DNA from: Bacillota bacterium
GTDB taxonomy: Bacteria; Bacillota; Limnochordia; Limnochordales; ZCTH02-B6
Assembly (NCBI GenBank): GCA_017656145.1
Contig: JACDOI010000001.1
Span: 1-64,000, forward strand
DNA: 64,000 bases
Direction: 5' to 3'
Below the pieces are notes generated by a model. It worked only from the letters and a program-made list of their open reading frames with translations, was not told the origin of the DNA and did no database searches. Made by a program: the position numbers and the translations under genes. This document shows positions 44,469 through 55,186 of this stretch, piece after piece. Numbering within the stretch: the stretch's first letter is position 1; each line of letters opens with the position of its first letter.

Positions 44469-46929
44469 CAGCCGACCTCCTCCAGGACCCGCCGGCGAAC
44501 CGTCACAGGCGCGTGCCATCCGCCGGTAAGCAACATGTTGACCGCCGGCCCTTCAGCCCCTCGGGGCACTTGCACCGTCCCCTTCACCACCTGCGGCGAT
44601 ATCCGGGCCGGGAGCGTCACGGCTTCCGGACCCGAAGAAAGCTCCACCGGATCGCCGGCCGCAATGCCGAGCTCGGCTGCGTCGTCGGGATGGAAGATCG
44701 CCTCGGCCCGGGGCCGAACGGCGCTGAAGGCAGGGTCGAACCGGGCGGTCCCGCCGCCGCCGTACAGGCGGCTGACCGCCACAAGCTCAAGCCTGCGGCC
44801 GTCGGCCCGGTTACCGTCGCCTCGGGCTGTGCCAGCAGCCGGCGCCGGCGCTCCCGCCCCGGCTTCTCCGGGCAAGGCCGCACCGGTGACGAACCCGTCC
44901 ACGGTCAGCTCCTCGAGCAGATGCTGCACTTCCCAGCGGATTTCGTGCGACGAGCGGTCGAGCCTGCGGCCAAGCGCCTCCGCCAGCGCCCGGAAGATGT
45001 CGCCGTCGGTGCGGCTGTTTTCGCCCGCGGCTTGTGCCTCCTGGACTTCTTGCACCCGGCCTTCCAGATTGACATAGGTGCCCGACTTGGCCGCGAACGG
45101 CGCCGCCGGAAGTACCACGTCGGCCTGCCGGGCCGTCTCTGTGAGAAAGAGATCCTGCACGACAAGAAACGGCACCCGGCTCAGCGCCTCCCGGACGAGG
45201 CGCCCGTCAGGGTACGTCTCCTGGAGGTTGGCCCCGACCAAGTACAAGGCGTGCAGCCGGCCTTGGGCCGCAGCCTGCAACATGCCCGCCGTATCAAGGC
45301 CTGCCGCGCCGGCCTCCACCGGCCGGTGACCGGGCAGCCGGTCGGGGCGGACGCCCATGGCCTCCGCGCCGCGGCTGTTGGCCTGCTCGCCGGGGATGAG
45401 AACACTGAGCCGGCGATCGTCCCCGGTCCGGCGGCAGGCGTTGAGCAAGCGTTCCAGAGCCCGGCCGACGGCCGCATCCGTCCCGCCCCAGATCGCCACC
45501 ACCCGGCGGGCCGAACGCAACGCCCGAACGAGCGCTTCTTGACCGTCAACTCCCGCGGGGCCCGGCCCGGCCGGGGCTCCGGTTGTCGAAAGCTCCCCGG
45601 TCCGGCCTTGGCCTTCGCCCTCAGCCACGAGGGACGCGGCCTCTTCGAGAAACCTGGCCAGCCCAGCGGGCATGACGGGAATGAACGTGTGTGGCACCCG
45701 ATAGCCCGGCGCCGCAGGCCCCAAGGCCAACAGCGCCGCACCCCGCTGGGCGGCCCGCCGGATGCGCAAGTCAGCGACGGGCATCTGCTCAGCCGGCAGG
45801 ACGTCAACCAAGACGACGACATCGGCCCCGTCGATGTCGTCCAGGCGCCCGGGGTAGCCGGCCCACGACGTGACCTTTTGCCCGGCCACCCGGTGGTCGA
45901 TGTGGGGCGTGCCCACCGCCTCCCGGGCGAGCTTCTGGAACGTGTACGCCTCTTCGTTGGTCAGCCGGCCGCCGCCGATGAATCCGACCGCCTCTGGGCC
46001 GTGATCCCGGACGACGGAACGCAACCGGCTGGCGATCTCCATCAGCGCCTCCGTCCACGAGACCGGCACGAACGTGTCGCCCCGCCGCAACAAGGGCTGG
46101 GTCACCCGGTCGGCAGAGTGGACGTAGCGGTAGTTGAAGCGGCCCCGGTCGCATAGCCAACCGTTGTCCACCTCGGGGTTTTCCCGCGACAGAACGCGGG
46201 CCAGCTCGCCGAAGCGGAAGTCCAACTCGATGTTGCAGCCGACCGGGCACGCGGTGCAGACCGACGGAACCCGGGAGAGGTCCCACGGCCTTCCCTTGAA
46301 CCGGTACGCCTTGGACGTCAGGGCACCCACCGGGCACAGCTCGATGACGTTGCCGCTGAAGTACGAGTCGTACGTCTCCCCGTCGGCGGTCGTGATCAGC
46401 GCTTCATGGGCCCGCTGGCCGACGACCAGAGTGCCCTCGCAAGCCACCTCCGCGTCGAATCGGGTGCACCGCCGGCACAAAATGCAGCGCTCTTCGTCCA
46501 AAACGATGAAGTTGCCCAGGTCTACCGCCTTGCGCTTCTTCATCTTGGGCACCGACAGGCGGCTGGTGGCCGGGCCGTACTTGAACGTGTTGTCCTGCAG
46601 GGGGCATTCTCCGCCCTTGTCGCACACCGGACAGTCCAGCGGGTGGTTGAGCAGCAAAAACTCAAGCACGCCCTGGCGCAAGTGCCGGATGAGATCGCTT
46701 TCGGTCCGAACGACCATGCCGTCGGCCACCTGGGTGGTACACGCCGGCACCGGCTTGCGCTGGCCCTCGACTTCGACCAGGCACATCCGGCATACGCCGA
46801 CCGGCTTCAGCTTTCGATGGTGGCAAAACACCGGGATTTCGATGCCGGCCAGGGCGGCCGCTTCCACCAGCCCCATCCCTTTGGGCGCCTGCACCGCCCG
46901 CCCGTTTATCGTCAGCGTCACGGTGTCGC

Positions 46930-46933
<4 letters not shown>
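44468..46933 (-). CDS. nuoG: NADH-quinone oxidoreductase subunit G
   Basis: An 821-residue Fe-S subunit. The N-terminal 2Fe-2S domain has CHHRKLKPVGVCRMC and PACTTQV; then the HxxxCxxC block HPLDCPVCDKGGEC and CILCRRCTRF with a later cysteine. A further motif, CTACPVGC plus a distant C in GWLCDRG, would hold the off-path N7 cluster, which only part of the family has. The rest is a molybdopterin-oxidoreductase-like fold without evident cofactor ligands. The start overlaps the nuoF stop (ATGA). Confidence 0.95.
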
Positions 46934-48215
<1,282 letters not shown>

Positions 48216-48219
<4 letters not shown>

Positions 48220-48809
48220 GCGCTCTCCCCCGCTTCCCACACGGCCCCGGGCGCGGTGAGCCCGATGGTTTCCGACAGCTCCGCCAAGTCCGCGCCGTCC
48301 CGCAGCGCCTGCAGGATGCGGTCGGCCCGCTGGGGGTTCACCTTGTGGAAGTACTCCTCGTTGATCTGCAACGCCGGGGCCCCGTCGCATGCGGCCACGC
48401 ACTCATTGGTCACAAGCAGCGTAAACAACCCGTCCTTGGTCGTCTCGCCGACCCGAACGCCCAAGCGCTCCTCCAGATGCCGGATGAGGTCGGCACCCCC
48501 GCACAGCCCGCACACGATGTTCCCGCACACGACGATCACGTACCGCCCCACCGGCTGGCGGTGGTAGAGCGAGTAAAACGAGCAGGTGGACTCCACGTAA
48601 CCCCGGGAAAGGCCCAGCCGCTCGGCGATGAACGCGACGTCCTCATCGGCTACGTAGCCTCGCTCCTCCTGGGCCATCCACAACAGGCCCATCAGCGCCG
48701 ACTTCGGCTTGGGATACCGGGCGATAAGGCGTTCGATGTCCGCCTCCCGCCGCACCCACCACGGCCGTCGGTCTCGACCGTCGGCGGCCGCCGCGCCAAT
48801 TGCCGCCAT
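48216..48809 (-). CDS. nuoE: NADH-quinone oxidoreductase subunit E
   Basis: A 197-residue thioredoxin-like 2Fe-2S subunit (cluster N1a). The four ligands are in VCGNIVCGLCGG (C-x4-C) and ECVAACDGAP (C-x3-C). The N-terminal helical domain has KSALMGLLWMAQEERGYV. The ATG at 48809 shares one base with the nuoD stop. About 20 extra N-terminal residues (alanine-rich, then basic) precede the conserved domain. Confidence 0.95.
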
Positions 48810-50038
48810 CACCGGTCCACCTCCCCAAAGACCGGGTCGATGCTGGCGATAACCGCCACCATGTCCGCCAGAAGGGCCCCTTCCAACATGGCCGGCAAGG
48901 CGAACACGTGGTAAAATGCCGGTCCCCGCACCCGAACCCGCCACGGCTTGTTCTTACCCCGGGATACGACGTAAAAGCCGATCTCGCCCCGGGGACTCTC
49001 CAGCGCCTGGTACACCTCGCCCTCAGGCACGTCAAATCCGTAGGAAACCAGCTTAAAGTGGTGGATCAGGGCCTCCATGCTCTGCCGCACCTCGTGCTTG
49101 GGCGGCAGCACGATTTTCCGATCGTCGACCACCACCGGCCCGTCGGGAAGCCGTTCGAGAGCCTGGCGGCAGATGCGGTGCGACTCGATCAGTTCCTCCA
49201 TGCGCACGACGTACCGGTCGTAACAGTCGCCGTTTTCGCCCACCGGCACGTCGAATTCAAACTCGTCGTATCCCGCATAGGGAAACGCCTTCCGCACGTC
49301 GTAAGGCACGCCGCACGCCCGCAGGTTGGGACCGGTGACGCCAAGCGCCAGCGCCTGCTCCCCGTCGATGGCGCCGACCCCCTTCATCCGGTCGAGCCAG
49401 ATGGGGTTGTCGTTCAAGATGTCCCGGATCTCCAGCACCCGCGCGGGAAACTCGTCCAGATACGCGGCCACCTTGTCGACGAACCCTTCGGGAACGTCCC
49501 GAGCAAGGCCGCCGATCCGGAAGTAGCTAGGGTTCATCCGGGCGCCGGAGGCCTCCTCGAACAGGTCGAGAATGCCTTCCCGCAAGTCGAACGCGTAAAA
49601 GAAGATGCTCAACGCCCCGACGTCTTGGGCCGTGGTCCCAAGCCACACCAAATGGCTGGCCATGCGCTGAAGCTCTGTGAACAACACCCGCAAGACCCGG
49701 GCTCGGGGCGGCACCTCAAGGCCCAAGAGCTTCTCCACCGCCAGCACGTAGCCCAAATTGTTGGACAAAGGCGCCAGGTAGTCCATCCGGTCGATGACCG
49801 TGATGGCCTGCTGCCAGGTGAGGTTTTCCGCCGTCTTCTCGATGCCGGTGTGCAAAAAGCCGACCTCGGGCGACGCCTTGACGATGCGCTCCCCCTCGAT
49901 CTCGAGCACCACCCGCAACACCCCGTGGGTGCTCGGATGATGGGGACCGACGCTCAAAGTCATGCGGTCGCCCTCTCCGGCCACTTTCAGCTCGTCTAAA
50001 TCAAGGGCAAACTCACCCGACTTGACGACCTGGGACAT
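48809..50038 (-). CDS. nuoD: NADH-quinone oxidoreductase subunit D
   Basis: A 409-residue 49-kDa-type subunit lining the quinone cavity, related to NiFe-hydrogenase large subunits. Conserved blocks are VGPHHPSTHGVLR, VGFLHTGIEKTAE, MDYLAPLSNNLGY and GGLARDVPEGF; the C-terminus keeps ESPRGEIGFYVVS and ADMVAVIASIDPVFGEVDR, the standard ending. The ATG is one base after the nuoC stop. NuoC and NuoD are separate genes, unlike the E. coli fusion. Confidence 0.97.
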   Translation of the reverse strand: MSQVVKSGEFALDLDELKVAGEGDRMTLSVGPHHPSTHGVLRVVLEIEGERIVKASPEVGFLHTGIEKTAENLTWQQAITVIDRMDYLAPLSNNLGYVLAVEKLLGLEVPPRARVLRVLFTELQRMASHLVWLGTTAQDVGALSIFFYAFDLREGILDLFEEASGARMNPSYFRIGGLARDVPEGFVDKVAAYLDEFPARVLEIRDILNDNPIWLDRMKGVGAIDGEQALALGVTGPNLRACGVPYDVRKAFPYAGYDEFEFDVPVGENGDCYDRYVVRMEELIESHRICRQALERLPDGPVVVDDRKIVLPPKHEVRQSMEALIHHFKLVSYGFDVPEGEVYQALESPRGEIGFYVVSRGKNKPWRVRVRGPAFYHVFALPAMLEGALLADMVAVIASIDPVFGEVDR

Positions 50039-50039
50039 G

Positions 50040-50657
50040 TCAATTCCCGCCTTTCGTCGCACCCGCCGCGCCTTTCGCACCGGGCGGATCTCCCGGCAGT
50101 TTCGGCGCGCGGTAGCGGTTGCGGTCCGCCGGATGGGCCGGGAACCCTGCCCGCGGCCCTTGCAGCGGATAATCCTTGCGCAGCGGGTGGCCTTCCCAGT
50201 CGGACGGCATGAGGATCCGGGTCAGCTCGGGATGGCCCTCGAACCGGATGCCGAACAGATCCCACACCTCCCGCTCCGCATGGGTCGCGGACGGCCACAG
50301 ATCGCTCACCGTCGGCACTACCGGAGACGCCTCTTCCACCGGAACCCGCAGCCGAAGCCGCCACAGCTGGGGGAGGGCCAGAAGGTGGTAAACCACCTCA
50401 AACCGGGGCGTGCGGGGCAAGTAGTCGACCCCGCCCACGTCCACCAGCACGTTGAATCCCCGTTCCTTGAGCCAGCGGGCCACGGCCGCCAGCCGGCCCG
50501 GCGCCACCTGGACCTGGGGAATATCGAAAGGGGTGTCCAGCTCGGTCACCCCGTCCGAAAACGCGGCGAGGAGTTCCGGCACCACCTTCGCCCGCACCGC
50601 GTCCGTTGCGGCCGCGCCCCCGGTAAACGGCGCGGCGGAAGCCCCCCCGCCGCTCAT
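50040..50657 (-). CDS. nuoC: NADH-quinone oxidoreductase subunit C
   Basis: A 205-residue 30-kDa-type subunit. The signature is [20 protein letters not shown] followed by [15 protein letters not shown]. The N-terminus has about 20 residues of Gly/Ala-rich sequence and the C-terminus a basic, Gly/Ala-rich tail; both are outside the family core. The start overlaps the nuoB stop (ATGA). Confidence 0.95.
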   Translation of the reverse strand: MSGGGASAAPFTGGAAATDAVRAKVVPELLAAFSDGVTELDTPFDIPQVQVAPGRLAAVARWLKERGFNVLVDVGGVDYLPRTPRFEVVYHLLALPQLWRLRLRVPVEEASPVVPTVSDLWPSATHAEREVWDLFGIRFEGHPELTRILMPSDWEGHPLRKDYPLQGPRAGFPAHPADRNRYRAPKLPGDPPGAKGAAGATKGGN

Positions 50658-51133
50658 GCCCGCATCACTCCGCCGTGGGCCCGACCCGTTCCGATCGCGT
50701 CCCTCAGTTTCAACACCGCGTGCATGACCGCATCCGGGGTCGGGGGACAACCAGGAACGTAAATGTCGACGGGGAGCACCTCGTCGACCCCCTGGACGAT
50801 GGCGTAGTTGTTGAAAATCCCGCCGCTGGACGCGCAGGCGCCCATGGCTACCACCCATTTGGGATCGGGCATCTGCCGGTACACTTGCTCGATGACGGGG
50901 ACCATCTTGTTGGAGAGCCGCCCGGACACGATCATCAAATCCGCCTGCCGGGGCGAACTGCGGAACACTTCGGCTCCAAATTGGGCCATGTCGTATCTCG
51001 GCGCGACCAGGTTCATCATCTCGATGGCGCAACACGCCAGCCCGAACGTCAGCGGCCACAAGGACGACTTTTGCGACCACCGGACGAACTTCTCCACCGA
51101 GGTGACGAAAAACTGGTTGTTGGTCATCTCCAT
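50654..51133 (-). CDS. nuoB: NADH-quinone oxidoreductase subunit B
   Basis: A 159-residue PSST-type subunit holding cluster N2, the last cluster before quinone. Ligands are the adjacent cysteines in LACCAIEMM plus GACASSGG and [11 protein letters not shown] 51133 follows AGGGGGG at six bases and overlaps the end of nuoA by 10 bases. Confidence 0.96.
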   Translation of the reverse strand: MEMTNNQFFVTSVEKFVRWSQKSSLWPLTFGLACCAIEMMNLVAPRYDMAQFGAEVFRSSPRQADLMIVSGRLSNKMVPVIEQVYRQMPDPKWVVAMGACASSGGIFNNYAIVQGVDEVLPVDIYVPGCPPTPDAVMHAVLKLRDAIGTGRAHGGVMRA

Positions 51134-51474
51134 TCCAGGCCCCCCTTTTTCCACACGTACAGGTCTCCCAGCACAAACACCGCAAGGAACAGAGCCATTG
51201 CGGCAAGACCGTACGCGCCCAACTCACGGAGCATCACGGCCCAAGAGTAAAACGCGGCAGCCTCGACATCGAAGATCACGAAAAGCACCGCGATGACGTA
51301 AAACTTGACCGGGAAACGACCCTTCAGCGCGGCGGTCGGATGGCCGCTCTCGTACGGAAGGTACTTGACCGGGTCGGGTCGGCGGGAGCTGACGGTTTCC
51401 ACAAGCAACGTGATGGCCAACGGCACCGCCAGCGCCAGCCCAATGTAGATCAACAACGGAACGTACGCGTGCAC
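51124..51474 (-). CDS. nuoA: NADH-quinone oxidoreductase subunit A
   Basis: A three-helix membrane subunit of about 116 residues, first in the operon. The loop [11 protein letters not shown] (usually YECG) and [23 protein letters not shown] are the family signatures; the ESG variant lacks the cysteine that many NuoA proteins have in this loop. The GTG at 51474 gives the usual N-terminal length and follows GGGGGTGG; a GTG four codons upstream (51486) is equally possible by ribosome-site strength. Confidence 0.93.
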   Translation of the reverse strand: MHAYVPLLIYIGLALAVPLAITLLVETVSSRRPDPVKYLPYESGHPTAALKGRFPVKFYVIAVLFVIFDVEAAAFYSWAVMLRELGAYGLAAMALFLAVFVLGDLYVWKKGGLEWR

Positions 51475-51505
51475 AGCTTGCGCCACCCCCGGCCCGCCCG
51501 TCGGT

Positions 51506-51523
51506 TTGTGAAATTCGTCACAA
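51506..51523. promoter_or_regulatory. Rex- or CRP-like operator in the nuo leader
   Basis: TTGTGAAATTCGTCACAA is an inverted repeat with perfect six-base arms (TTGTGA/TCACAA). It matches 13 of 14 fixed positions of the Rex consensus TTGTGAA-N4-TTCACAA and also the CRP-type TGTGA-N6-TCACA pattern. It lies between the predicted start of transcription and nuoA. Confidence 0.7.
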
Positions 51524-51564
51524 CCCTGCCTAAACTCCAGCCCGTGCCCGTCGCTACCGGCGTT

Positions 51565-51593
51565 ATCATACCATACGCAACAACGGTTGTAAA
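51565..51593 (-). promoter_or_regulatory. nuo operon promoter (extended -10)
   Basis: On the minus strand TTTACA (complement of 51588-51593), 17 bases, then TATGAT (complement of 51565-51570) preceded by TGG. Transcription would start near 51558, placing the operator about 35-52 bases downstream of the start. GTTGTAAAGTTGTAA direct repeats overlap the -35 side. Confidence 0.75.
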
Positions 51594-51639
51594 GTTGTAA
51601 AGGCCGCAAAAGCCCGCGGGCAACCCGCAGTTCGGCCCA

Positions 51640-52461
51640 TCAACCGTCCTCGGTAAACCGGGCCCCTTGCTCCTCAAGCCGCGCGATCGCATCTCCCGCC
51701 CGCTGGCGTTCGGCCTCCAAATCTTCAAGGCGCCGGCGCAACTTCGAAAGCTCCGCCGACAAGTGATCAACCACAGTCCGCCGCCACTGTTCCCGCAAGT
51801 AATCGTCGTACGACCACATCCAGTCGGTCCACGCTTCCCATTCGGCCTGGCTGCGGGCCTCCGCCTCGCCTGCGGCGATGCGTTGCATCAATTCCTGGGT
51901 AGACATGGCGTAACGTTCTTCATAATCCTGCCAGGACGGGCGTCCAGCGGGATCCCCGTCCTCGCCGTCTTCCTGCAATAGGTCACTGTCAGCGAACAGC
52001 GGAGGGACATCGATGTTTTCCAAAAGCGCTTGGCATACCTCCAAGACAAAGCCGTCTTCTGAAGAGATGGCCTGATATTCCCACGAACCGAGGTGCCGCT
52101 CCTGGTCCTCGTGGTTCATGATGAAGTGCACGCCCATGTCGAGCGTCGCGTCCAGGATGTTCGTCCCTTCGCACGCGCCCGTCCGGAGCAGGGACAACCA
52201 GCTGTACGCTCCGGCCGGATGCTCGGTCACCACGACCACATCCCGAACTTTGGCACTGGGACTCTGCCATCCCGCCTCCAGCACGGACGCGATGCCTTGC
52301 GCCATCGGCTCCACGACCTGCTCGTTGTTGGTACCCCTCTCCAGGGGAACGGCCATCACCTGAACTTCCCGGCCGCTCACCAGGCCGGGGTCGATCCCCG
52401 GCGCGAGCTCATCCAAATCCGCAAAGACCAGCAGGTGACCGTCCTCCACGACAAACCGCAT
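51640..52461 (-). CDS. conserved-looking protein of unknown function, coiled-coil C-terminus
   Basis: A 273-residue soluble protein that I do not recognise. ATG 52461 has GGGAGG eight bases upstream. The N-terminal part starts MRFVVEDGHLLVFADLDELA and alternates hydrophobic strands and acidic loops; the middle is acidic (LLQEDGEDGDPAGRP). A Trp-rich stretch (EWEAWTDWMWSYDDYLREQW) follows, and the last 45 residues are a predicted coiled coil (LSAELSKLRRRLEDLEAERQ). No signal peptide, no membrane segment, no catalytic motif seen. It stands just upstream of the nuo promoter on the same strand with its own promoter. Confidence 0.75.
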   Translation of the reverse strand: MRFVVEDGHLLVFADLDELAPGIDPGLVSGREVQVMAVPLERGTNNEQVVEPMAQGIASVLEAGWQSPSAKVRDVVVVTEHPAGAYSWLSLLRTGACEGTNILDATLDMGVHFIMNHEDQERHLGSWEYQAISSEDGFVLEVCQALLENIDVPPLFADSDLLQEDGEDGDPAGRPSWQDYEERYAMSTQELMQRIAAGEAEARSQAEWEAWTDWMWSYDDYLREQWRRTVVDHLSAELSKLRRRLEDLEAERQRAGDAIARLEEQGARFTEDG

Positions 52462-52497
52462 GCCCTTCGCCTCCCAGCAACCCTGTCCACTCCCCAA

Positions 52498-52506
52498 AGT
52501 ATAGCA
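52498..52506 (-). promoter_or_regulatory. extended -10 promoter of the unknown gene at 51640-52461
   Basis: TGC-TATACT on the minus strand, about 37 bases before the ATG. No clear -35. Confidence 0.5.
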
Positions 52507-52636
52507 CTGTCGCGCACGCCGCGGGAGTCGACGTCCCCGGTGCAGCGCCCCAGCCGGCTGGCGGAGGCTGGCTCCGGCCCGGCCTCCTGGAAAGCTTCCC
52601 GCCGCGCGTCGCCGGTCTCGCCCTCAGGGGTCAGCC

Positions 52637-52665
52637 TTTACCCCGTGGACCTGTTCCGTTATACT
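52637..52665 (+). promoter_or_regulatory. promoter of the DUF4340-like gene
   Basis: TTTACC at 52637-52642, a 17-base spacer and TATACT at 52660-52665. The start would be near 52672, about 44 bases before the TTG codon. Confidence 0.6.
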
Positions 52666-52715
52666 GGGTATGCATCTTCCGGCGGTTCAAGGAACGCCTG
52701 GGGGGAGACCTCACC

Positions 52716-53396
52716 TTGCCGACGAGAGCCCGCTGGCTGCTGCTCATTCTCGTGAGCGGTGCCCTGGCCGTCGCCCTGGTCGTCATGTCCCGCGAGCGGA
52801 TGCCCACCCAGGCGATTCACGAGCCGGACCCGCAAGATCTGCAGTTGTTGGCCTTCGACGCCAAGGACGCAGTCGAGATCATCATCGAGCGCAACGACGG
52901 GCTCGCCGCGCGCATCCGGCGCCGGCCCGCAGATGGTGCCACATCTGAGCCTGCCAGTGACGCCCGAGAAGAAAGCGGGTTCGATTGGGAACAGGTGCAG
53001 CCCGAAGGGAGCGTCGCCGACCGAGACCTGATCCAGGCCGCCGTCTCGGCCTTGTCGGACTTGCGGGCCTACCGCCGCATCGACCCGATCGAGGCGCTCG
53101 GCGAGGGTGTGAACCCGGCGGCCTTCGGCTTGGATCCGCCGCGCATCCGGCTGACTGTCCTGCTTGCGGGCCCGCAGGGGAGTTTCGCCGAGGCCGTGCT
53201 GCTGGTCGGCGAGGCTACCCCGGTGGTGATCGGCGACTTCCCCACCTACTACGTCCGCCTGCCGGGCAGCGAGGATATCTACGCGGCCGGGGGACCGGGT
53301 CTTGCCCTCATAGACTTGCTGCCCGAATCCGTCCTTGAGCACGACACCTCACTCGATGCGGATGCGGCTGCCCACAGGGACATCCATGACGGATGA
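52716..53396 (+). CDS. DUF4340-like membrane-anchored protein
   Basis: A 226-residue protein with an N-terminal membrane anchor (RWLLLILVSGALAVALVVMS) and an extracytoplasmic domain. The pattern of DWEQVQPEGSVADRDLIQAA, ALSDLRAYRRIDP, FGLDPPRIRLTVLL and YYVRLPGSEDIYA is that of the DUF4340 family, whose function is not established. TTG start with GGGGGAG eight bases upstream. The last 48 bases overlap the convergent SAM-hydrolase gene. No partner ABC-type gliding/transport genes, which accompany some family members, are present. Confidence 0.75.
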   Translation: MPTRARWLLLILVSGALAVALVVMSRERMPTQAIHEPDPQDLQLLAFDAKDAVEIIIERNDGLAARIRRRPADGATSEPASDAREESGFDWEQVQPEGSVADRDLIQAAVSALSDLRAYRRIDPIEALGEGVNPAAFGLDPPRIRLTVLLAGPQGSFAEAVLLVGEATPVVIGDFPTYYVRLPGSEDIYAAGGPGLALIDLLPESVLEHDTSLDADAAAHRDIHDG

Positions 53397-54077
53397 GGCG
53401 CTGCCGTTGCGCAGCGAGATTTCCAGCGTACCGGCGGAACCTTCGACAAGGAACAGATGGCCCCGGGGCCCCTCCGCGTACGTGCGGGCGAACGGAAGGG
53501 TGCGCCGGTAGCCTTCAACGGCTACTTGGTACGTCACTTTGCCGGTGTGGGGCAAGTTGGTGATGATGTTGCCGAAGCGGTCCACCCGCACGATCTCCCC
53601 TTCCCTCCCCCGACGGTAAAATGCAAGCGGCACCCGGATCTCCGCCGGCCGTCCAAGGGCCGTCAGGGGCTCGCCTGCCGCGATGCGGGCCGCGGCAGGG
53701 GCGAATACGTCCCGCCCGTGGAATGTCGGTGCCGCACTCCCGGGTACATCCAAGGATACCACTTCTTGAAGCCCGTCGTCGGTGACCGCCGGGTAGAGCA
53801 AGCCGTTGTCCGGGCCGACGAACACGTAGCGGCGGGTGCGAACGGCCAGGGCCTGTCGCTCGGTGCCTACCGCTGGATCGACCACGGCCAAAAAGACGGT
53901 ACCCTCAGGGAAGTGCCTGTAAGCGGTGTAGAGAATCCATGCCCCTTCCCGGACCGACTGCGCCCGCACCTCGTTGTACAGGTCGATGACCGGCAGACCG
54001 GGAGCCAGGCGCATGATCACGCCCTTCATGATGCCCACGTATTCCGTCTGGCCAAAATCGGTCAGGATCGCGATCAT
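53349..54077 (-). CDS. S-adenosyl-L-methionine hydroxide adenosyltransferase (DUF62)
   Basis: A 242-residue enzyme of the SAM hydroxide adenosyltransferase/fluorinase family, which splits SAM to adenosine and methionine using water. Family motifs are ILTDFGQTEYVGIMKG at the N-terminus, VVDPAVGTERQALAV, VGPDNGLL, FHGRDVFAPAAA, and the C-terminal domain VDRFGNIITNL. ATG 54077 was chosen for GGAGGG six bases upstream. The product adenosine could be used by the adenosine deaminase encoded at 56.1 kb (inference). Divergent from trpS. Confidence 0.92.
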   Translation of the reverse strand: MIAILTDFGQTEYVGIMKGVIMRLAPGLPVIDLYNEVRAQSVREGAWILYTAYRHFPEGTVFLAVVDPAVGTERQALAVRTRRYVFVGPDNGLLYPAVTDDGLQEVVSLDVPGSAAPTFHGRDVFAPAAARIAAGEPLTALGRPAEIRVPLAFYRRGREGEIVRVDRFGNIITNLPHTGKVTYQVAVEGYRRTLPFARTYAEGPRGHLFLVEGSAGTLEISLRNGSASSVMDVPVGSRIRIE

Positions 54078-54165
54078 GCCCATCCCTCCGGCAGCAGTGT
54101 TCCTCGCCGGACGCTGTTCCCCTGCCGGAAGGACCGCAACCGGCGTTCCCTGTCCCAAAACCGTG

Positions 54166-54174
54166 TGATACACT
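54166..54174 (+). promoter_or_regulatory. trpS extended -10 promoter
   Basis: TGA-TACACT about 28 bases before the trpS start; no convincing -35. No T-box is seen, in contrast to leuS. Confidence 0.5.
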
Positions 54175-54201
54175 GGTGCGAGGACAGGAGGAGTGAACCG
54201 C

Positions 54202-55179
54202 ATGGCGCGCATTTTTTCCGGCATCCAGCCTACCGGTGAGTTGCACATCGGCAACTACCTGGGGGCCATCCGCAACTGGGTCGACCTGCAGGCGGAGCAC
54301 GAGTGTTTTTACTGCGTCGTGGACCTGCACGCCATGACTATCCCCTACGAGCCCGCGGACATGTCCCGCCGGGTGCTGGACACGGCTGCGACTTTGCTTG
54401 CGTGCGGAATCGATCCGGAGCGGAGCGTGCTGTTCGTCCAGTCGGCAGTGCCCGAGCACACGGAACTGTGCTGGATCCTGAACTGCATCACGCCGCTCGG
54501 GAGCTTGCAGCGCATGACCCAATTCAAAGAAAAATCCCGGCAACACCACGAGAACGTCAACGCCGGGCTGATGAACTATCCCATCCTCCAGGCGGCCGAC
54601 ATCCTTCTGTACAAGGCCGGCCTGGTGCCTGTGGGCAACGACCAGATTCAACACCTGGAGCTTAGCCGCGAGCTGGCCCGCCGGTTCAACCACCTGTTCG
54701 GCGAAACGTTTCCGGAGCCTCAACCGTACGTCACCAAGACGGCCCGGATCATGGCGCTCAACGACCCCGAGCGAAAGATGTCCAAGAGCATCCCCGGCAG
54801 CTACATCGCCCTGTCCGCGGATGCCGAGGAGATCCGGAGGTTAATCCGCCGGGCTGTGACGGACACCGGCCCCCGGAAAGAAGGCATGAGCGCCGGCGTG
54901 GCCAACCTGTTCACCCTTCTGGAAGGGTTTTCGGTCCCGGAGACGGTCGCGCGCTTCCGGGACGCCTACGAGCGGGGAGAGCTTCGCTACTCGGACCTCA
55001 AGCAACAGCTGGCGGAGGACATCGTTCGGGCGCTGGCCCCGATCCGCGAGCGGCGTCGGGAGCTATTATCCCAGCCCGACCGGCTGCGAGAAATTCTCGC
55101 GGCCGGCGCGAGCCGGGCCCGGACCGTGGCCAGGGCTGTGATGGAAGAAGTCCGAGAGCGGGCGGGCCTCACCTTCTAG
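54202..55179 (+). CDS. trpS: tryptophan--tRNA ligase
   Basis: A 325-residue class I synthetase charging tRNA-Trp. The HIGH-type motif is GELHIGNYLG and the KMSKS motif is RKMSKSIPGS. ATG 54202 is preferred because GGAGGA lies nine bases upstream; an in-frame GTG at 54193 directly abuts that site. It is convergent with the following unknown gene across seven bases. Confidence 0.96.
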   Translation: MARIFSGIQPTGELHIGNYLGAIRNWVDLQAEHECFYCVVDLHAMTIPYEPADMSRRVLDTAATLLACGIDPERSVLFVQSAVPEHTELCWILNCITPLGSLQRMTQFKEKSRQHHENVNAGLMNYPILQAADILLYKAGLVPVGNDQIQHLELSRELARRFNHLFGETFPEPQPYVTKTARIMALNDPERKMSKSIPGSYIALSADAEEIRRLIRRAVTDTGPRKEGMSAGVANLFTLLEGFSVPETVARFRDAYERGELRYSDLKQQLAEDIVRALAPIRERRRELLSQPDRLREILAAGASRARTVARAVMEEVRERAGLTF

Positions 55180-55186
55180 CGGACGT

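Noticed and set aside
54078..54201. T-box or trp attenuator in front of trpS
   Set aside because: Too short between the divergent gene and trpS, with no GGTACCGCG-type core and no terminator hairpin.
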